Source: Prevotella sp. (GTDB lineage Bacteria > Bacteroidota > Bacteroidia > Bacteroidales > Bacteroidaceae). Taken from it: a stretch of DNA of 48,176 nt. Below are positions 25,484-33,574 of the stretch, piece after piece. The notes below the pieces were generated by a model, which saw only the letters and a program-made list of their open reading frames with translations, had not been told where the DNA came from and did no database searches. The stretch covers positions 1-48,176 of the forward strand of contig JAEEWT010000013.1 of the NCBI GenBank assembly GCA_016287755.1, read 5' to 3'. The first letter of the stretch is position 1. Each line of letters starts with the position of its first letter. The position numbers were made by a program, and so were the translations under genes.

Positions 25484-25924
25484 TCATTGTTCAAAGTTTA
25501 ATGTAAAAATCAGTTCGTCTATCGTACAGCAAACCTTATCAAACAGCTTATACATCAGTTCCGGTTCCTGCTTCTCAGGTATATACGCGATGGTGAGCTT
25601 ACCCTTCCCTGCGAACCATCCCGCCTCCGTATGCGCACTGCGGCCACAAGGTAGTACCAATACGCATACATCGCACCCCTCCATCGCCTCGATGTCGTTA
25701 TGGAACTGCCGTTCCGCTTTCGGGTGATGCAGCATCTCGCGGTACTGCTGTGGTGTCCACTCCATGTAATCCTCACTCACGCCGCTCCACTTAAACCCAG
25801 GGTCACCCGATGGAGGATTGCGGAAGTCATAGACATCATGTCCTGCCTCCCTTAACCTGGCCACCACTTCAGGATAGAAAGTGTTGCGCCAGCTGCTTGC
25901 TACGTAGATCTTGCGTTGTATCAT
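25484..25924 (-). CDS. Nucleoside 2-deoxyribosyltransferase-like protein
   Basis: 146 aa. The start IYVASSWRN, the middle DVYDFRNPP and CVLVLPCGRSAHTEAGWFAGKGK match the Rossmann-like nucleoside deoxyribosyltransferase/DUF4406 superfamily; the Glu in HTEAGW is the likely nucleophile. Family members transfer deoxyribose between bases or hydrolyse nucleosides and nucleotides; which one applies here cannot be read from sequence. The last residues (FTLNFEQ) and the stop come from heptad DNA (CATTAAA, CTTTGAA, CAATGAA). It is GC-richer than the two helicase genes upstream, though only 11 bp separates it from the HXXEE gene, so it may be an older host gene to which the cassette is joined. Confidence 0.75.
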   Translation of the reverse strand: MIQRKIYVASSWRNTFYPEVVARLREAGHDVYDFRNPPSGDPGFKWSGVSEDYMEWTPQQYREMLHHPKAERQFHNDIEAMEGCDVCVLVLPCGRSAHTEAGWFAGKGKLTIAYIPEKQEPELMYKLFDKVCCTIDELIFTLNFEQ

Positions 25925-25935
25925 GTGCTATATCT

Positions 25936-26478
25936 TTATTCTGTATAAAACCTGTTCGTATGTCTAAATCCCAACCAATGTGCAAATAGCAAGTTAGCCA
26001 CCATAAAGATTACACCAACTACAGTCCATATCACCAGTTGAGACGCGTTGATCGTTGTACAGATGCGTTGCATTACGAGGAAAGCGAAAGGCAAGAGCAG
26101 AACAGATGTCACGAGTCCTGGAACATATCCTCTCACAACGATTGCCTGTCCAATATGTACAATGAGATGAAGAGAGAATACCATGAAGGCTGCCGACCAT
26201 AGTTCTATGGCATACGGGCCTCCAATATACGCATACACCGAGATTCCTATTAACACGATGAGTTCTTCAAATGCTGCAATGGCGAAGGCTTTAGTATTCA
26301 ATTTCCGTAAATAGTTGAACACACGACGTAACATTGGAAGCTTCTCACACAAGTCATTGCCATGCGTCATCACCCATTTATGCACCACAGCAATCTCCTC
26401 TCCATCGTGAACGATGAAGGCAAGGATGAAAAGAATATAAAGTATCGTGTTCAATTGAGTATTTGTTATATTAACCAA
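25936..26478 (-). CDS. HXXEE-domain membrane protein
   Basis: 180 aa with four or five hydrophobic helices. The family signature is HDGEE (residues about 24-28) in the first helix; a second FEEL motif and HLIVHIGQA fit the HXXEE family, which is presumed metal-binding and has no established function. Its ATG overlaps the last 8 bp of the helicase gene upstream, so it is probably translationally coupled, and it ends 11 bp before the deoxyribosyltransferase-like gene. The role in this operon is unknown; a membrane partner for the cassette is one possibility. Confidence 0.8.
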   Translation of the reverse strand: MVNITNTQLNTILYILFILAFIVHDGEEIAVVHKWVMTHGNDLCEKLPMLRRVFNYLRKLNTKAFAIAAFEELIVLIGISVYAYIGGPYAIELWSAAFMVFSLHLIVHIGQAIVVRGYVPGLVTSVLLLPFAFLVMQRICTTINASQLVIWTVVGVIFMVANLLFAHWLGFRHTNRFYTE

Positions 26479-29293
26479 GTTTTAACGTTCGATATTCTCT
26501 ATAGGTCATCATACGATTACAACCTTTTCCGTCTTGCGTATAGTTGGTGCAACCAAGAAAGTAATGTTTTTCTCCATCTTTAGTTTGCTTCCCTTGTTTT
26601 ACTATCAAATATCCGTCTTTACATTGGTCGCACTTTATAATAGACATATCATTGCCAGTAATCTCATTCGTCAAGTAATCACAAATCTCTGGTTCGTTGG
26701 AACAAACCCATAGTTTCAGCCCATATGCTTTTTTGTATCTCAATTGCAATGGATAACCACAAACAGGGCAATGTATAATGTTTCCTGTGTTTTTCCGAGC
26801 CTCATCTAACTGACCTCGTAAAGTTACATTGGGATAATCTTTCACCAACTCACGCACGAATTCCGAGGGGCGCTGTTGTGGCGTTACAATATAGACCCGA
26901 TTCTTAGTTCGCGTCAAAGCGACATAGAAAAGTCGACGTTCTTCTGCATATTCGATAGAACGGTCTATCTTTACGACATAATGCAGGATGGGGTCATCTT
27001 GAATTTTAGAAGGGAAGCCATATGTAGAATCTATAGCATTGATAATAATTACATTGTCATAACCTAGACCCTTGGCACGATGCACAGTCATAAACTCCAA
27101 TTCAATATCTGCAAATGTTTTGGATGTTACATTTCCTGTCTTTTCCCAATAAACGAAGTCTGCTGATTTAGTAAGATTGAAGCCGTCAAAACCATAACGT
27201 CCTAACAATAATATGGATGATTGGGGATTCTCTGTAAGAATTTCCCTCATTATATTCTCCACCGTTTCGCCCAACAAGAAGAATTTTCCTCCACGACCTT
27301 CATACTTTTTTCGGTCAACATTCTCAGTATAAGTCTGGATAATAACTGGATTATTGATATGCTTAGGTGAGATAAGGGCTTTCTGTATTTGCTCAGTATT
27401 CTTCTGAATGAACCCACCTGCAATATCAATTATCTCTTGAGCATTACGATATGTCTTAGTTATACTTAACTCTAAACCATAACCAAAAGTTTCCTTGAAG
27501 TGTGTAAATAATGTGATGTCCGAACCAGCATACGCATAGATAGACTGCCAATCATCTCCAACGGCAATAATTTTAGCTTTACATAATTTGCTTAATTCCT
27601 TAGTCAAGTCAAAACGTTGACGAGAAATATCTTGATACTCATCAACAATGATATATTTGAAGTCTGGTACTATTTGTCGTTCCTCCGCTTCGCGCAATAT
27701 ACGAGCGGATTCATTTATCATATCCTCAAAGTCAATGGCATTTCGCTCTTTGAGACATTTGGTATATTCATGGTAACATTGTTCGCAAATGGTCAAGAAA
27801 AGTTTGGTACGCTCATTCTTAGATGTAGAATTCCACGTGCCAAATTTCTCGACAGGATAACCATTCGTTTTGAAATTCTGTATAAATGTGCATACCAAGC
27901 TAACAAGCCTTGAAATATAGCGGTTTTCCTCTGTGTTAACTATCTTCTCAAATATCTCTTTAGATGAACGAGGCTGCAACTCAAAGCCATGAGATATTAG
28001 CTCCTCTTCTAAATGTGATAATAAATCTCTGCCATCAATATATCCTGAGAAGGTATAGATAAGATCGGTACAATGCTTTTTATGCAATTTAACCTTATCG
28101 TTTACTTGTTGTTTATACTTTTCTATCTGTTCCCCAGTGTATCTGTTATTCTTCCCGTCTTGTGTGATGCCAAAATGCTCTATATAGGCAATCTTGTCTC
28201 CTTGCGTGATAGTGAAGTCTGGAGTATATACCTTATAAGAATTTGCAATATTGAAGGGATAGGGCTTTTCATACGTATACTCTATCCCCATCCGATACAG
28301 ATAGTTGGCAATAATTACTTCTTGTGATGAACGTAAAGTTTCGCGAGCGATAGTTTGGCACTTGCCTGTCCGTTCGTTTATGATTCTCTCTGCGTATTCG
28401 TCGATGTTACCACGAATAGTGGAGAAATCTGCCTTAGAAATGTAATTGAAGAAGTCGTTCAAATTCTCACCTTCGAAGGGAGCGTCAAAATAACTACCAA
28501 AGAAAAGAATCAGTTTATCAACAAGCTCTGGATTCTCTAGGATGTTCCCTTTTAGGTAGTTATTGATGACGTTATACATAAAGCCTTGGTCAACCACCAT
28601 TTTACGCTCTGCATCTTGTCTACGCAGTATTGCGTAACCAGTTTTATGGAATGTTGTAACAGGACATGGAATTTTTAAATCTTTATTAATTCTATTGCGA
28701 AGTTCTCCAACAGCTTTATTTGTGAATGAGATTACTAAGATTTGGTCAGGAGAAATACCTTTCTTTTCAACAAGGTATTTAACTTTTGCAGAAACTGTAG
28801 TAGTCTTTCCCGCACCAGCGCCAGCTATAACAAGTGTATAATCTTCATCCGAAAGAACTACTCGTCTTTGCTCCTCATCTAGAATTATCTTCAGGTCAAC
28901 AGGAGCAAGAATACTATCAAGATACTCTTTATCTTCCTTCAAATGACGTTGGATGTATTGCTCATTATGCTTGGAGATAATGGAAGATGTTTCATTCAAA
29001 CAAACGTCGTTGTATTCAGAAAGGAATTTATCAACATAACTTCTTTCTATGGCATTCCTTTTGCAATAAAAATCCAGCGTGTCTGCTCTTTGTGCATTTT
29101 CAAAGAACGTATAAGTTTTTGAATAGTTTTCGCGCAAAGGAATATAATCAGAATGTGCAATATATCTGTCTATTTCCTGTAAAGACATTAATTCCTTGCG
29201 AAATTCCATCAACTCTTTTATCTCTGGAGTTAATTCTTTAAAATCCGCTTCTTGGGATTGGAATATACTTAATATTTTATAAATGAGTGACAT
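26471..29293 (-). CDS. UvrD/Rep superfamily helicase, HelD (helicase IV)-like, with C-terminal zinc ribbons
   Basis: 940 aa. Walker A IAGAGAGKTTT (about 157-167), Walker B/motif II IIVDEYQDISRQRF (about 560), VGDDWQSIYAYAGS (motif III) and a late TVHRAKGLGYDNVIIIN plus VALTRTKNRVYIV show a complete superfamily-1A motor. Between motifs I and II is an insertion with YTPDFTI and YIEHFGI (about 350-380), a PD-(D/E)xK-like fold seen in helicase IV. Two topoisomerase-type zinc ribbons close the protein (CPVCGYPL...CSNEPEIC and CDQCKDGYL...CTNYTQDGKGC). It should unwind DNA 3'-5'. The gene is much more AT-rich than the core genes, 12 bp after the DUF2075 gene, and probably horizontally acquired. Confidence 0.88.
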   Translation of the reverse strand: MSLIYKILSIFQSQEADFKELTPEIKELMEFRKELMSLQEIDRYIAHSDYIPLRENYSKTYTFFENAQRADTLDFYCKRNAIERSYVDKFLSEYNDVCLNETSSIISKHNEQYIQRHLKEDKEYLDSILAPVDLKIILDEEQRRVVLSDEDYTLVIAGAGAGKTTTVSAKVKYLVEKKGISPDQILVISFTNKAVGELRNRINKDLKIPCPVTTFHKTGYAILRRQDAERKMVVDQGFMYNVINNYLKGNILENPELVDKLILFFGSYFDAPFEGENLNDFFNYISKADFSTIRGNIDEYAERIINERTGKCQTIARETLRSSQEVIIANYLYRMGIEYTYEKPYPFNIANSYKVYTPDFTITQGDKIAYIEHFGITQDGKNNRYTGEQIEKYKQQVNDKVKLHKKHCTDLIYTFSGYIDGRDLLSHLEEELISHGFELQPRSSKEIFEKIVNTEENRYISRLVSLVCTFIQNFKTNGYPVEKFGTWNSTSKNERTKLFLTICEQCYHEYTKCLKERNAIDFEDMINESARILREAEERQIVPDFKYIIVDEYQDISRQRFDLTKELSKLCKAKIIAVGDDWQSIYAYAGSDITLFTHFKETFGYGLELSITKTYRNAQEIIDIAGGFIQKNTEQIQKALISPKHINNPVIIQTYTENVDRKKYEGRGGKFFLLGETVENIMREILTENPQSSILLLGRYGFDGFNLTKSADFVYWEKTGNVTSKTFADIELEFMTVHRAKGLGYDNVIIINAIDSTYGFPSKIQDDPILHYVVKIDRSIEYAEERRLFYVALTRTKNRVYIVTPQQRPSEFVRELVKDYPNVTLRGQLDEARKNTGNIIHCPVCGYPLQLRYKKAYGLKLWVCSNEPEICDYLTNEITGNDMSIIKCDQCKDGYLIVKQGKQTKDGEKHYFLGCTNYTQDGKGCNRMMTYREYRTLKLG

Positions 29294-29305
29294 TTATTAT
29301 TCTTT

Positions 29306-31405
29306 TTAGATTTCCTCTAACCCAATAGATTTTAAATAATAGTAGGTATCGTCATATAACTCTGGCTGCCGTGTGTGATCATTAGGATTGCCTTGGGGAA
29401 CACATATTATCATTCCCTGACGAGCACGAGTCATCAAAACGCGATAGGCATTCAGCTGGTATGATTGAGCTTCTTTTTGACGAATCTTCTGCCACTTGCT
29501 ACCTCTAAATGCGTTATGATCCCAGCCATCAGGAGTATAACGGAAATCACCATCCCATACAAGGCAAGTCCAATCAAGTTCCAAACCCTGAATATCAAAC
29601 TCTGTAGCTACATCCTCCAAGAATAAGGAAGAACGTACATCCATCTTGTCTGCTAAGAACCAACTCTCTATATCGGGTTGCAATCTTACATCAATGGCCA
29701 AAGGTTTCAAACGATAAGCTTGTGAGGAAACAACCATACCGTATCTTTCAGAACCTCGAGCTTTTTCTTCCAGCCATCTCTTTGCTTTATTTAGATCTCT
29801 AGTTAATACGATTGGATATCTTTCCTTGAATGTCTGGTAGAGATCTTTCGCTTGTTCTATGTCTCTATCCAAGACGTAATGAACAAACTTAGACAAGCTT
29901 TCTGCTCGGAAAGATCGCATAGAAACAGCCAAATGAAGCTGATCAACTTGTTGCGCATTAGGATTATTACTAATTAATTCAGCAACATTACCTTCTGCAT
30001 ACTCTTTATCAGTAAGGTGTTTCGAAAGATATACTTTCCATTCAGGGAATGTCTCATTGACAGCACGAATCCATTCGCCTATACCAGCCTCGCCAGTGTT
30101 GATTTCCTGCCCACCTCCAACAAGACAAACAATGACAGCCCAGTCTTTTCTTAGGTCGAGCGACCATATCAAGAATTCAGCCTCTGACATGGGGAAATTG
30201 GCCACTTTCTTCATTCCTCCACGACTACCACCTCGTGCCAGCCATCCTGCAAGATGCTCTAAATCCCAAGAACGCTGTGCTTCATCGAAAATGGCCACAT
30301 GTTCAACTTCACCATGACCAGCCGTATGATGAGCTATAGACTTGGTTTCATCAATTTCCAGTTTGCCATCCGTAATTGGCAATTTGATTTTTGCCAACAT
30401 ATTACTACGATAGCGATGGATGATCTGGATAAACTGTGATACTTCTCGCTTGGCATCCGTAATATTATATCTGTTGCCCTTTTCTCGTTCTCTCCTCTGT
30501 TTGTCTTTAGCCAATGCTGCTGTCAGAACCTTTACAAGAGGTCCATTCCCTGATAGGTACACAGCCAAATTACGTTCGCCCTCAGGATCGTTCTCTGCCT
30601 TTATGGATTGCTGAATAGCAACATTTAATCCCACCAATGTTTTACCAGCTCCAGGAACCCCAGTAACGAAACAGATGCTCTTCTCTTTATGCTCTTTACT
30701 GTGATTGATGACATCTAATACAAACTGTGTAGTGTCTTCCAATGCTGCGCCTGCAGCCTCATGACGAGTGATATCCTCCACAGAATGATTCTGATACAAT
30801 GCACTTGCAGCTTCGATGATAGTGGGTGTCGGTGAATATCTGCTGATAGCCCAATTGGCAAATTCATTAGCATTAGAAGGCTGTGCCTGTTCATGTCCCA
30901 CCACATCAACAATGAGTCTGCTTAAATTATCAATATTGGACAGAAGCGGTTTATATATTTGGTCATTATAAATCGAAAAGAACAGCTTTTGGCTGCTTTG
31001 TGCGGCATCAGTAGCAACAAGAATAGGAACGATAGTGCGTTGGTGACTTTCTAAATGGAAATTCTTTAGGTCAAGTGCATAATCCAAGACCTGCTCCATA
31101 TCAGCCTGCAAGTATGCATCTTTACCAGCCTTGAATTCTATCACAAAAACAATGCCTCGCAATAATAATACTACATCTATTCGTTTCCCCAGACGAGGTA
31201 TGGAATACTCGAAAATAATTTCTCCATTTTCATTCATCCATGACTGCGAGATATGCTGCATAATCTCTATTTCTTCAGACCAAGCAAACTTCTGCTCAGC
31301 AACACTATCGCCCTCGTCACAACGAGATATTTTGCCAAAGATGCTGTCTGATGATTCCTTGGCAAACTCCGATAATGACGATTTGTAGAAATATCGATTT
31401 ATCAT
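29306..31405 (-). CDS. DUF2075 (Schlafen group 3-like) helicase with N-terminal PD-(D/E)xK nuclease
   Basis: 699 aa. Residues about 40-130 show a PD-(D/E)xK nuclease pattern: Glu45/46 in a helix, Asp77 in KRIDVVLLL, and Glu90-Phe-Lys92 in FVIEFKAG. The motor follows: Walker A TGVPGAGKTLVG (about 248-259), motif II AIFDEAQRSWD, and a C-terminal RVLMTRARQGMIICVP arginine-finger region. This is the DUF2075/SLFN-g3 helicase family. A combined nuclease-helicase suggests cleavage of foreign or damaged nucleic acid, but its reaction is not established. First gene of the four-gene operon; AT-rich codon use unlike the flanking housekeeping genes. Confidence 0.85.
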   Translation of the reverse strand: MINRYFYKSSLSEFAKESSDSIFGKISRCDEGDSVAEQKFAWSEEIEIMQHISQSWMNENGEIIFEYSIPRLGKRIDVVLLLRGIVFVIEFKAGKDAYLQADMEQVLDYALDLKNFHLESHQRTIVPILVATDAAQSSQKLFFSIYNDQIYKPLLSNIDNLSRLIVDVVGHEQAQPSNANEFANWAISRYSPTPTIIEAASALYQNHSVEDITRHEAAGAALEDTTQFVLDVINHSKEHKEKSICFVTGVPGAGKTLVGLNVAIQQSIKAENDPEGERNLAVYLSGNGPLVKVLTAALAKDKQRREREKGNRYNITDAKREVSQFIQIIHRYRSNMLAKIKLPITDGKLEIDETKSIAHHTAGHGEVEHVAIFDEAQRSWDLEHLAGWLARGGSRGGMKKVANFPMSEAEFLIWSLDLRKDWAVIVCLVGGGQEINTGEAGIGEWIRAVNETFPEWKVYLSKHLTDKEYAEGNVAELISNNPNAQQVDQLHLAVSMRSFRAESLSKFVHYVLDRDIEQAKDLYQTFKERYPIVLTRDLNKAKRWLEEKARGSERYGMVVSSQAYRLKPLAIDVRLQPDIESWFLADKMDVRSSLFLEDVATEFDIQGLELDWTCLVWDGDFRYTPDGWDHNAFRGSKWQKIRQKEAQSYQLNAYRVLMTRARQGMIICVPQGNPNDHTRQPELYDDTYYYLKSIGLEEI

Positions 31406-31440
31406 TTGTTCTCTTCGTCGTATTTAGCTTATTTTACCTG

Positions 31441-31448
31441 CAAATATA
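31441..31448 (-). promoter_or_regulatory. Promoter -7 box of the nuclease-helicase operon
   Basis: TATATTTG on the minus strand, 36 bp before the ATG at 31405. A clear TTTG at -33 is missing; the best partner at that distance is weak, which would fit regulated or low expression. Confidence 0.55.
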
Positions 31449-31737
31449 CAAAAAAATCAATACGTTTGTATAATATGGTGTTTTTTTTGTTCTCAAACCA
31501 ACAAAAATCCATACAAATTCATCAGAATCTACCCATTGTAGTGCTTCAAATACAACAGCCCCGCAGAAGCGAAGCTGAATATTTGGTACTTTGTTCTGGG
31601 TTCCCTTCAGTAAGCGTGACTGCCCCTTGTCACCTTTTATTATAAAAAGAAGTGATCTAATGATTCTGAAATGGATCTAAAGTGATCAAATTTATTTGCT
31701 TTTTTCCATAAGATCTTCGACCTTTGTCGAAAAAACA
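31449..31737. other. Intergenic gap, no gene seen
   Basis: Divergent gap of about 290 bp. It holds low-complexity T-runs and GTGATC-type short repeats (31650-31690, TGATCTAATG...GTGATCAAA) near the small gene at 31738, and no convincing ORF or hairpin. GACCTTTG at about 31719-31726 is a near-match to a plus-strand -7 box. Confidence 0.4.
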
Positions 31738-31977
31738 ATGGAAAAAAAGAAATGGATTAAGACAGAGCAGATGCTCGAGGCGTTAAGGAACGACCCTAAT
31801 AATGAGCATGAGTATAGACATTGGTTAGGTGGATTATTATATTCCACTCATTGGCTTGTTTATGATTCCTCCAAAAACCTTTTTGGTGATTCTACAGACT
31901 GGGAAGATAACACTTGGTTAACTTATGCTGAGTTTTTAGAATTACATGCAGGGGAATGGTGGCATCGTGACGTATAG
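31738..31977 (+). CDS. Small protein of unknown function
   Basis: 79 aa from ATG 31738 (the frame is open 42 bp upstream but the initial MEKKKW is the better start). Acidic and rich in Trp, His, Tyr and Leu: LEALRNDPNNEHEYRHWLGG, DWEDNTWLTYAEFLELHAGEWW. No signal peptide or membrane helix; no family recognised. Low GC and its position next to the helicase operon suggest accessory DNA. The consistent protein-like composition and the absence of a competing frame support it as a real gene, but only moderately. Confidence 0.55.
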   Translation: MEKKKWIKTEQMLEALRNDPNNEHEYRHWLGGLLYSTHWLVYDSSKNLFGDSTDWEDNTWLTYAEFLELHAGEWWHRDV

Positions 31978-32004
31978 AGATATGCTCCTTATCTTTCTTG
32001 AGAA

Positions 32005-32036
32005 TTTGGAAATCCAAGAAGGAGCATGTACCTTTG
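32005..32036 (+). promoter_or_regulatory. Promoter without a following large gene
   Basis: TTTG (32005-32008), 20 bp, TACCTTTG (32029-32036). No ORF over 13 codons follows for 700 bp, so the transcript is probably non-coding. Confidence 0.65.
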
Positions 32037-32042
32037 CACCGC

Positions 32043-32110
32043 AAACCCTAAATATGATTGAACGGCTTTCCGCGGGGCCTGTTCAACAAAAATAAGGGTT
32101 AAGAGGAGCA
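32043..32110 (+). ncRNA. Candidate small structured RNA
   Basis: Starting at the predicted transcription start, AACCCT (32045 on) pairs with AGGGTT (about 32095-32100), enclosing a hairpin TTGAACGGC / GCC-T-GTTCAA with a 10-nt loop. The hairpin also spans a 13-codon frame (MIERLSAGPVQQK). 3' end not defined; no obvious poly-T. Family not recognised. It could alternatively be a leader with a tiny peptide. Confidence 0.35.
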
Positions 32111-32278
32111 GCGTCAACGAAATCAGGAAAGAATCACGTTTATGTGTCAACTATTCTTGTATGAAAAAACACAAGATCTATGTATGGATTTACAAATTGA
32201 AAGTGATATAATGCTAATGTTGCAAAGTGTGCGAATATCAATTTTCTCAATGTTTATCGATGTTTTCAGATAAATTTT

Positions 32279-32466
32279 GTTGCACGTTGCATGTTGCATG
32301 TTGCATTAAGGTCGTTCAAATAGGTGAAGATGAAGAAAATAGATATAGATTATAAGTATATATAATTTATATTAATATATAATATATATATTATATATAT
32401 AATATAACCTTTCGGTCTCCACATGTGGAAGGTGCTTAATGCAACATGCAACATGCAACATGCAAC
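32279..32466. repeat. Inverted-repeat element E3 with heptad arms
   Basis: The left arm is four heptads (GTTGCAC, GTTGCAT three times) plus TAAG (32279-32310); the right arm CTTA plus four ATGCAAC heptads (32435-32466) is its reverse complement with one mismatch. The 124-bp core is a TA palindrome (32341-32406) followed by CTCCACATGTGGAAGGTG. The core resembles E1 (TAGATTATAAGTA and CACATRTGGAARGTGCTTA). Confidence 0.85.
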
Positions 32467-32505
32467 ATTTTTGAGGCAGCTTGCAAGTTGGTCCGTTAAG
32501 ATGAT

Positions 32506-32571
32506 CTATGGCACTTTTCAGTGCAAACTATGGCACTTTCTGGCACAAACTATGGCACTTTGTGCGTTTGT
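32506..32571 (+). repeat. Three 22-bp direct repeats upstream of the HU-like gene
   Basis: Units begin at 32506, 32528 and 32550 with CTATGGCACTTT; unit 1 contains GCACTTTTCAGTGC, a small palindrome. They end about 42 bp above the -33 box of the next promoter, as do the two related units at 11565-11608. Confidence 0.75.
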
Positions 32572-32612
32572 CAAAAAAATACAGTATAAAGTGAAAATAA
32601 TTGACAAAATAT

Positions 32613-32643
32613 TTTGCCATGTCAGAAAAAGTTCGTACCTTTG
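32613..32643 (+). promoter_or_regulatory. Promoter of the HU-like gene
   Basis: TTTG (32613-32616), 19 bp starting CCATGTCAGAAAAAG, TACCTTTG (32636-32643). Leader of about 110 nt before the ATG at 32763. Confidence 0.8.
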
Positions 32644-32762
32644 CAGAGCAAAAGCAAAAGTGGTGCGAAAATCCGACAAATAGTGCGCAGATTTGAAAGA
32701 TCTTAACACAACAAAGCTCAGCAAAACGTTAACCCTAATTATTAACTTTAAATCTAATTACA

Positions 32763-33209
32763 ATGGCAAGATTACTTCTTAAGACGTACAAGAACAACAA
32801 CAGCAAGAGTGTCGCCTACGGCAAGACCTATGGCCGCCTGGTTTATCATGACACTGTGAACACCAGTGACCTCTGCCGCCACATGATGAAGCATGGTACG
32901 ATCTTTACCTCCGATGTCGTGAAGGGCGTGGTTGAGAAGTTCATCCAGTGTTTCGAGGAACTGCTCCTGGAGGGCAACAAGATCAAGCTCGACGGCTTGG
33001 GCACTTTCTACCTGAGTATCAACACCTTTGGCGTGGCCGACGAGAAGGATTTCAATGTGAACAACGTGAAGGCCATCCGCGTGAAGTTCATCGGCGACCA
33101 GAGCAAAGAGAGTGAGTACGCCACCAAGATTCTCACCCAAAAGGCACGCTTCCGCTCCCTCGGAGAGGAAACTCCAAGCGAGGAGGAAGGAGGTGAGAAT
33201 AACGGATAA
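32763..33209 (+). CDS. HU-family DNA-binding protein (HU-HIG type)
   Basis: 148 aa. An HU/IHF-like fold: N-terminal strands (VAYGKTYGRLVYHDTVN), helices TSDLCRHMMKHGTIFTSDVVKGVVEKFIQCFEELLLEGNKI, then LDGLGTFYLSINT in place of the usual beta arm, ending in a charged tail (EETPSEEEGGENNG). The extended N-terminus and missing Pro-tipped arm place it in the Bacteroidetes HU-HIG group, often encoded next to a 'smalltalk' peptide as here. It probably binds DNA as a dimer or acts structurally. Preceded by 22-bp repeats and a long leader, so it is likely regulated. A hairpin straddles its stop codon. Confidence 0.88.
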   Translation: MARLLLKTYKNNNSKSVAYGKTYGRLVYHDTVNTSDLCRHMMKHGTIFTSDVVKGVVEKFIQCFEELLLEGNKIKLDGLGTFYLSINTFGVADEKDFNVNNVKAIRVKFIGDQSKESEYATKILTQKARFRSLGEETPSEEEGGENNG

Positions 33210-33218
33210 CCGTTATTC
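33197..33218 (+). terminator. Hairpin over the HU-like gene stop codon
   Basis: GAATAACGG / CCGTTATTC, a perfect 9-bp stem with loop ATAA; the stop codon TAA (33207-33209) is in the loop. No T-tract follows, so it may be a processing or stabilising hairpin rather than a terminator. Confidence 0.55.
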
Positions 33219-33334
33219 GAGGAGTGTGGAGTGTGGAATGTGGAGTGAGATATGCTTCAAGTACAAGTGGTTCAGTATATGATAACAGTATCTCAGTTCT
33301 ATTCTCACTCCTCACTCCTCACTCCACATTCCAC
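33219..33334. repeat. Inverted-repeat element E4 with heptad arms
   Basis: The left arm (33219-33250, GAGTGTG/GAATGTG heptads) and right arm (33303-33334, CTCACTC heptads then CACATTC) are inverted copies matching at 27 of 32 positions. The core of 52 bp is unrelated to E1-E3. It fills the gap between the HU-like gene and the smalltalk gene. Confidence 0.8.
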
Positions 33335-33368
33335 AAACAAAAAGTATTAACCATTAAAACACACAACT

Positions 33369-33464
33369 ATGAAGAAAGAAACTTGGAAATTCATCATTCA
33401 GACAGTAGCAGCCATCTTGACCGCCATCGCCACCAGCCTGGGAGTCACCAGCTGCATTTGCTAA
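33369..33464 (+). CDS. Smalltalk peptide
   Basis: 31 aa: starts MKKETWKFIIQT, with a hydrophobic stretch VAAILTAIATSLGV and the ending TSCIC. This fits the 'smalltalk' family of very short Bacteroidales proteins encoded just after HU-HIG-type genes. The gene is too short for ordinary ORF cut-offs. The sequence looks like a single membrane helix or lipoprotein-like signal (lipobox-like LGVTSC). Function unknown. It has no promoter of its own that I can see, so it is probably co-transcribed with the HU-like gene and ends before the strong terminator at 33538. Confidence 0.8.
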   Translation: MKKETWKFIIQTVAAILTAIATSLGVTSCIC

Positions 33465-33471
33465 GAGGAGC

Positions 33472-33535
33472 CACCCCCTAGCCCCTCCATAAGGGAGGGA
33501 AAGCCACCCCTGACCCCTCCATAAGGGAGGGGGAC
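33472..33535 (+). repeat. GC-rich REP-like units
   Basis: Two copies of GCCACCCCTRRCCCCTCCATAAGGGAGGG, each able to form a small CCCTCC/GGGAGG hairpin. Related copies: two at 35988-36046 and one inside mfd (about 21780-21806). Confidence 0.8.
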
Positions 33536-33537
33536 TG

Positions 33538-33566
33538 AGAAAGAGGAAGGGTGCCCTTCCTCTTTC
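33538..33566. terminator. Strong intrinsic terminator
   Basis: AGAAAGAGGAAGGG / CCCTTCCTCTTTCT with a two-base spacer forms a stem of about 13 bp followed by TATTATAG on the plus side. It ends the HU-smalltalk transcript. Confidence 0.8.
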
Positions 33567-33574
33567 TTATTATA

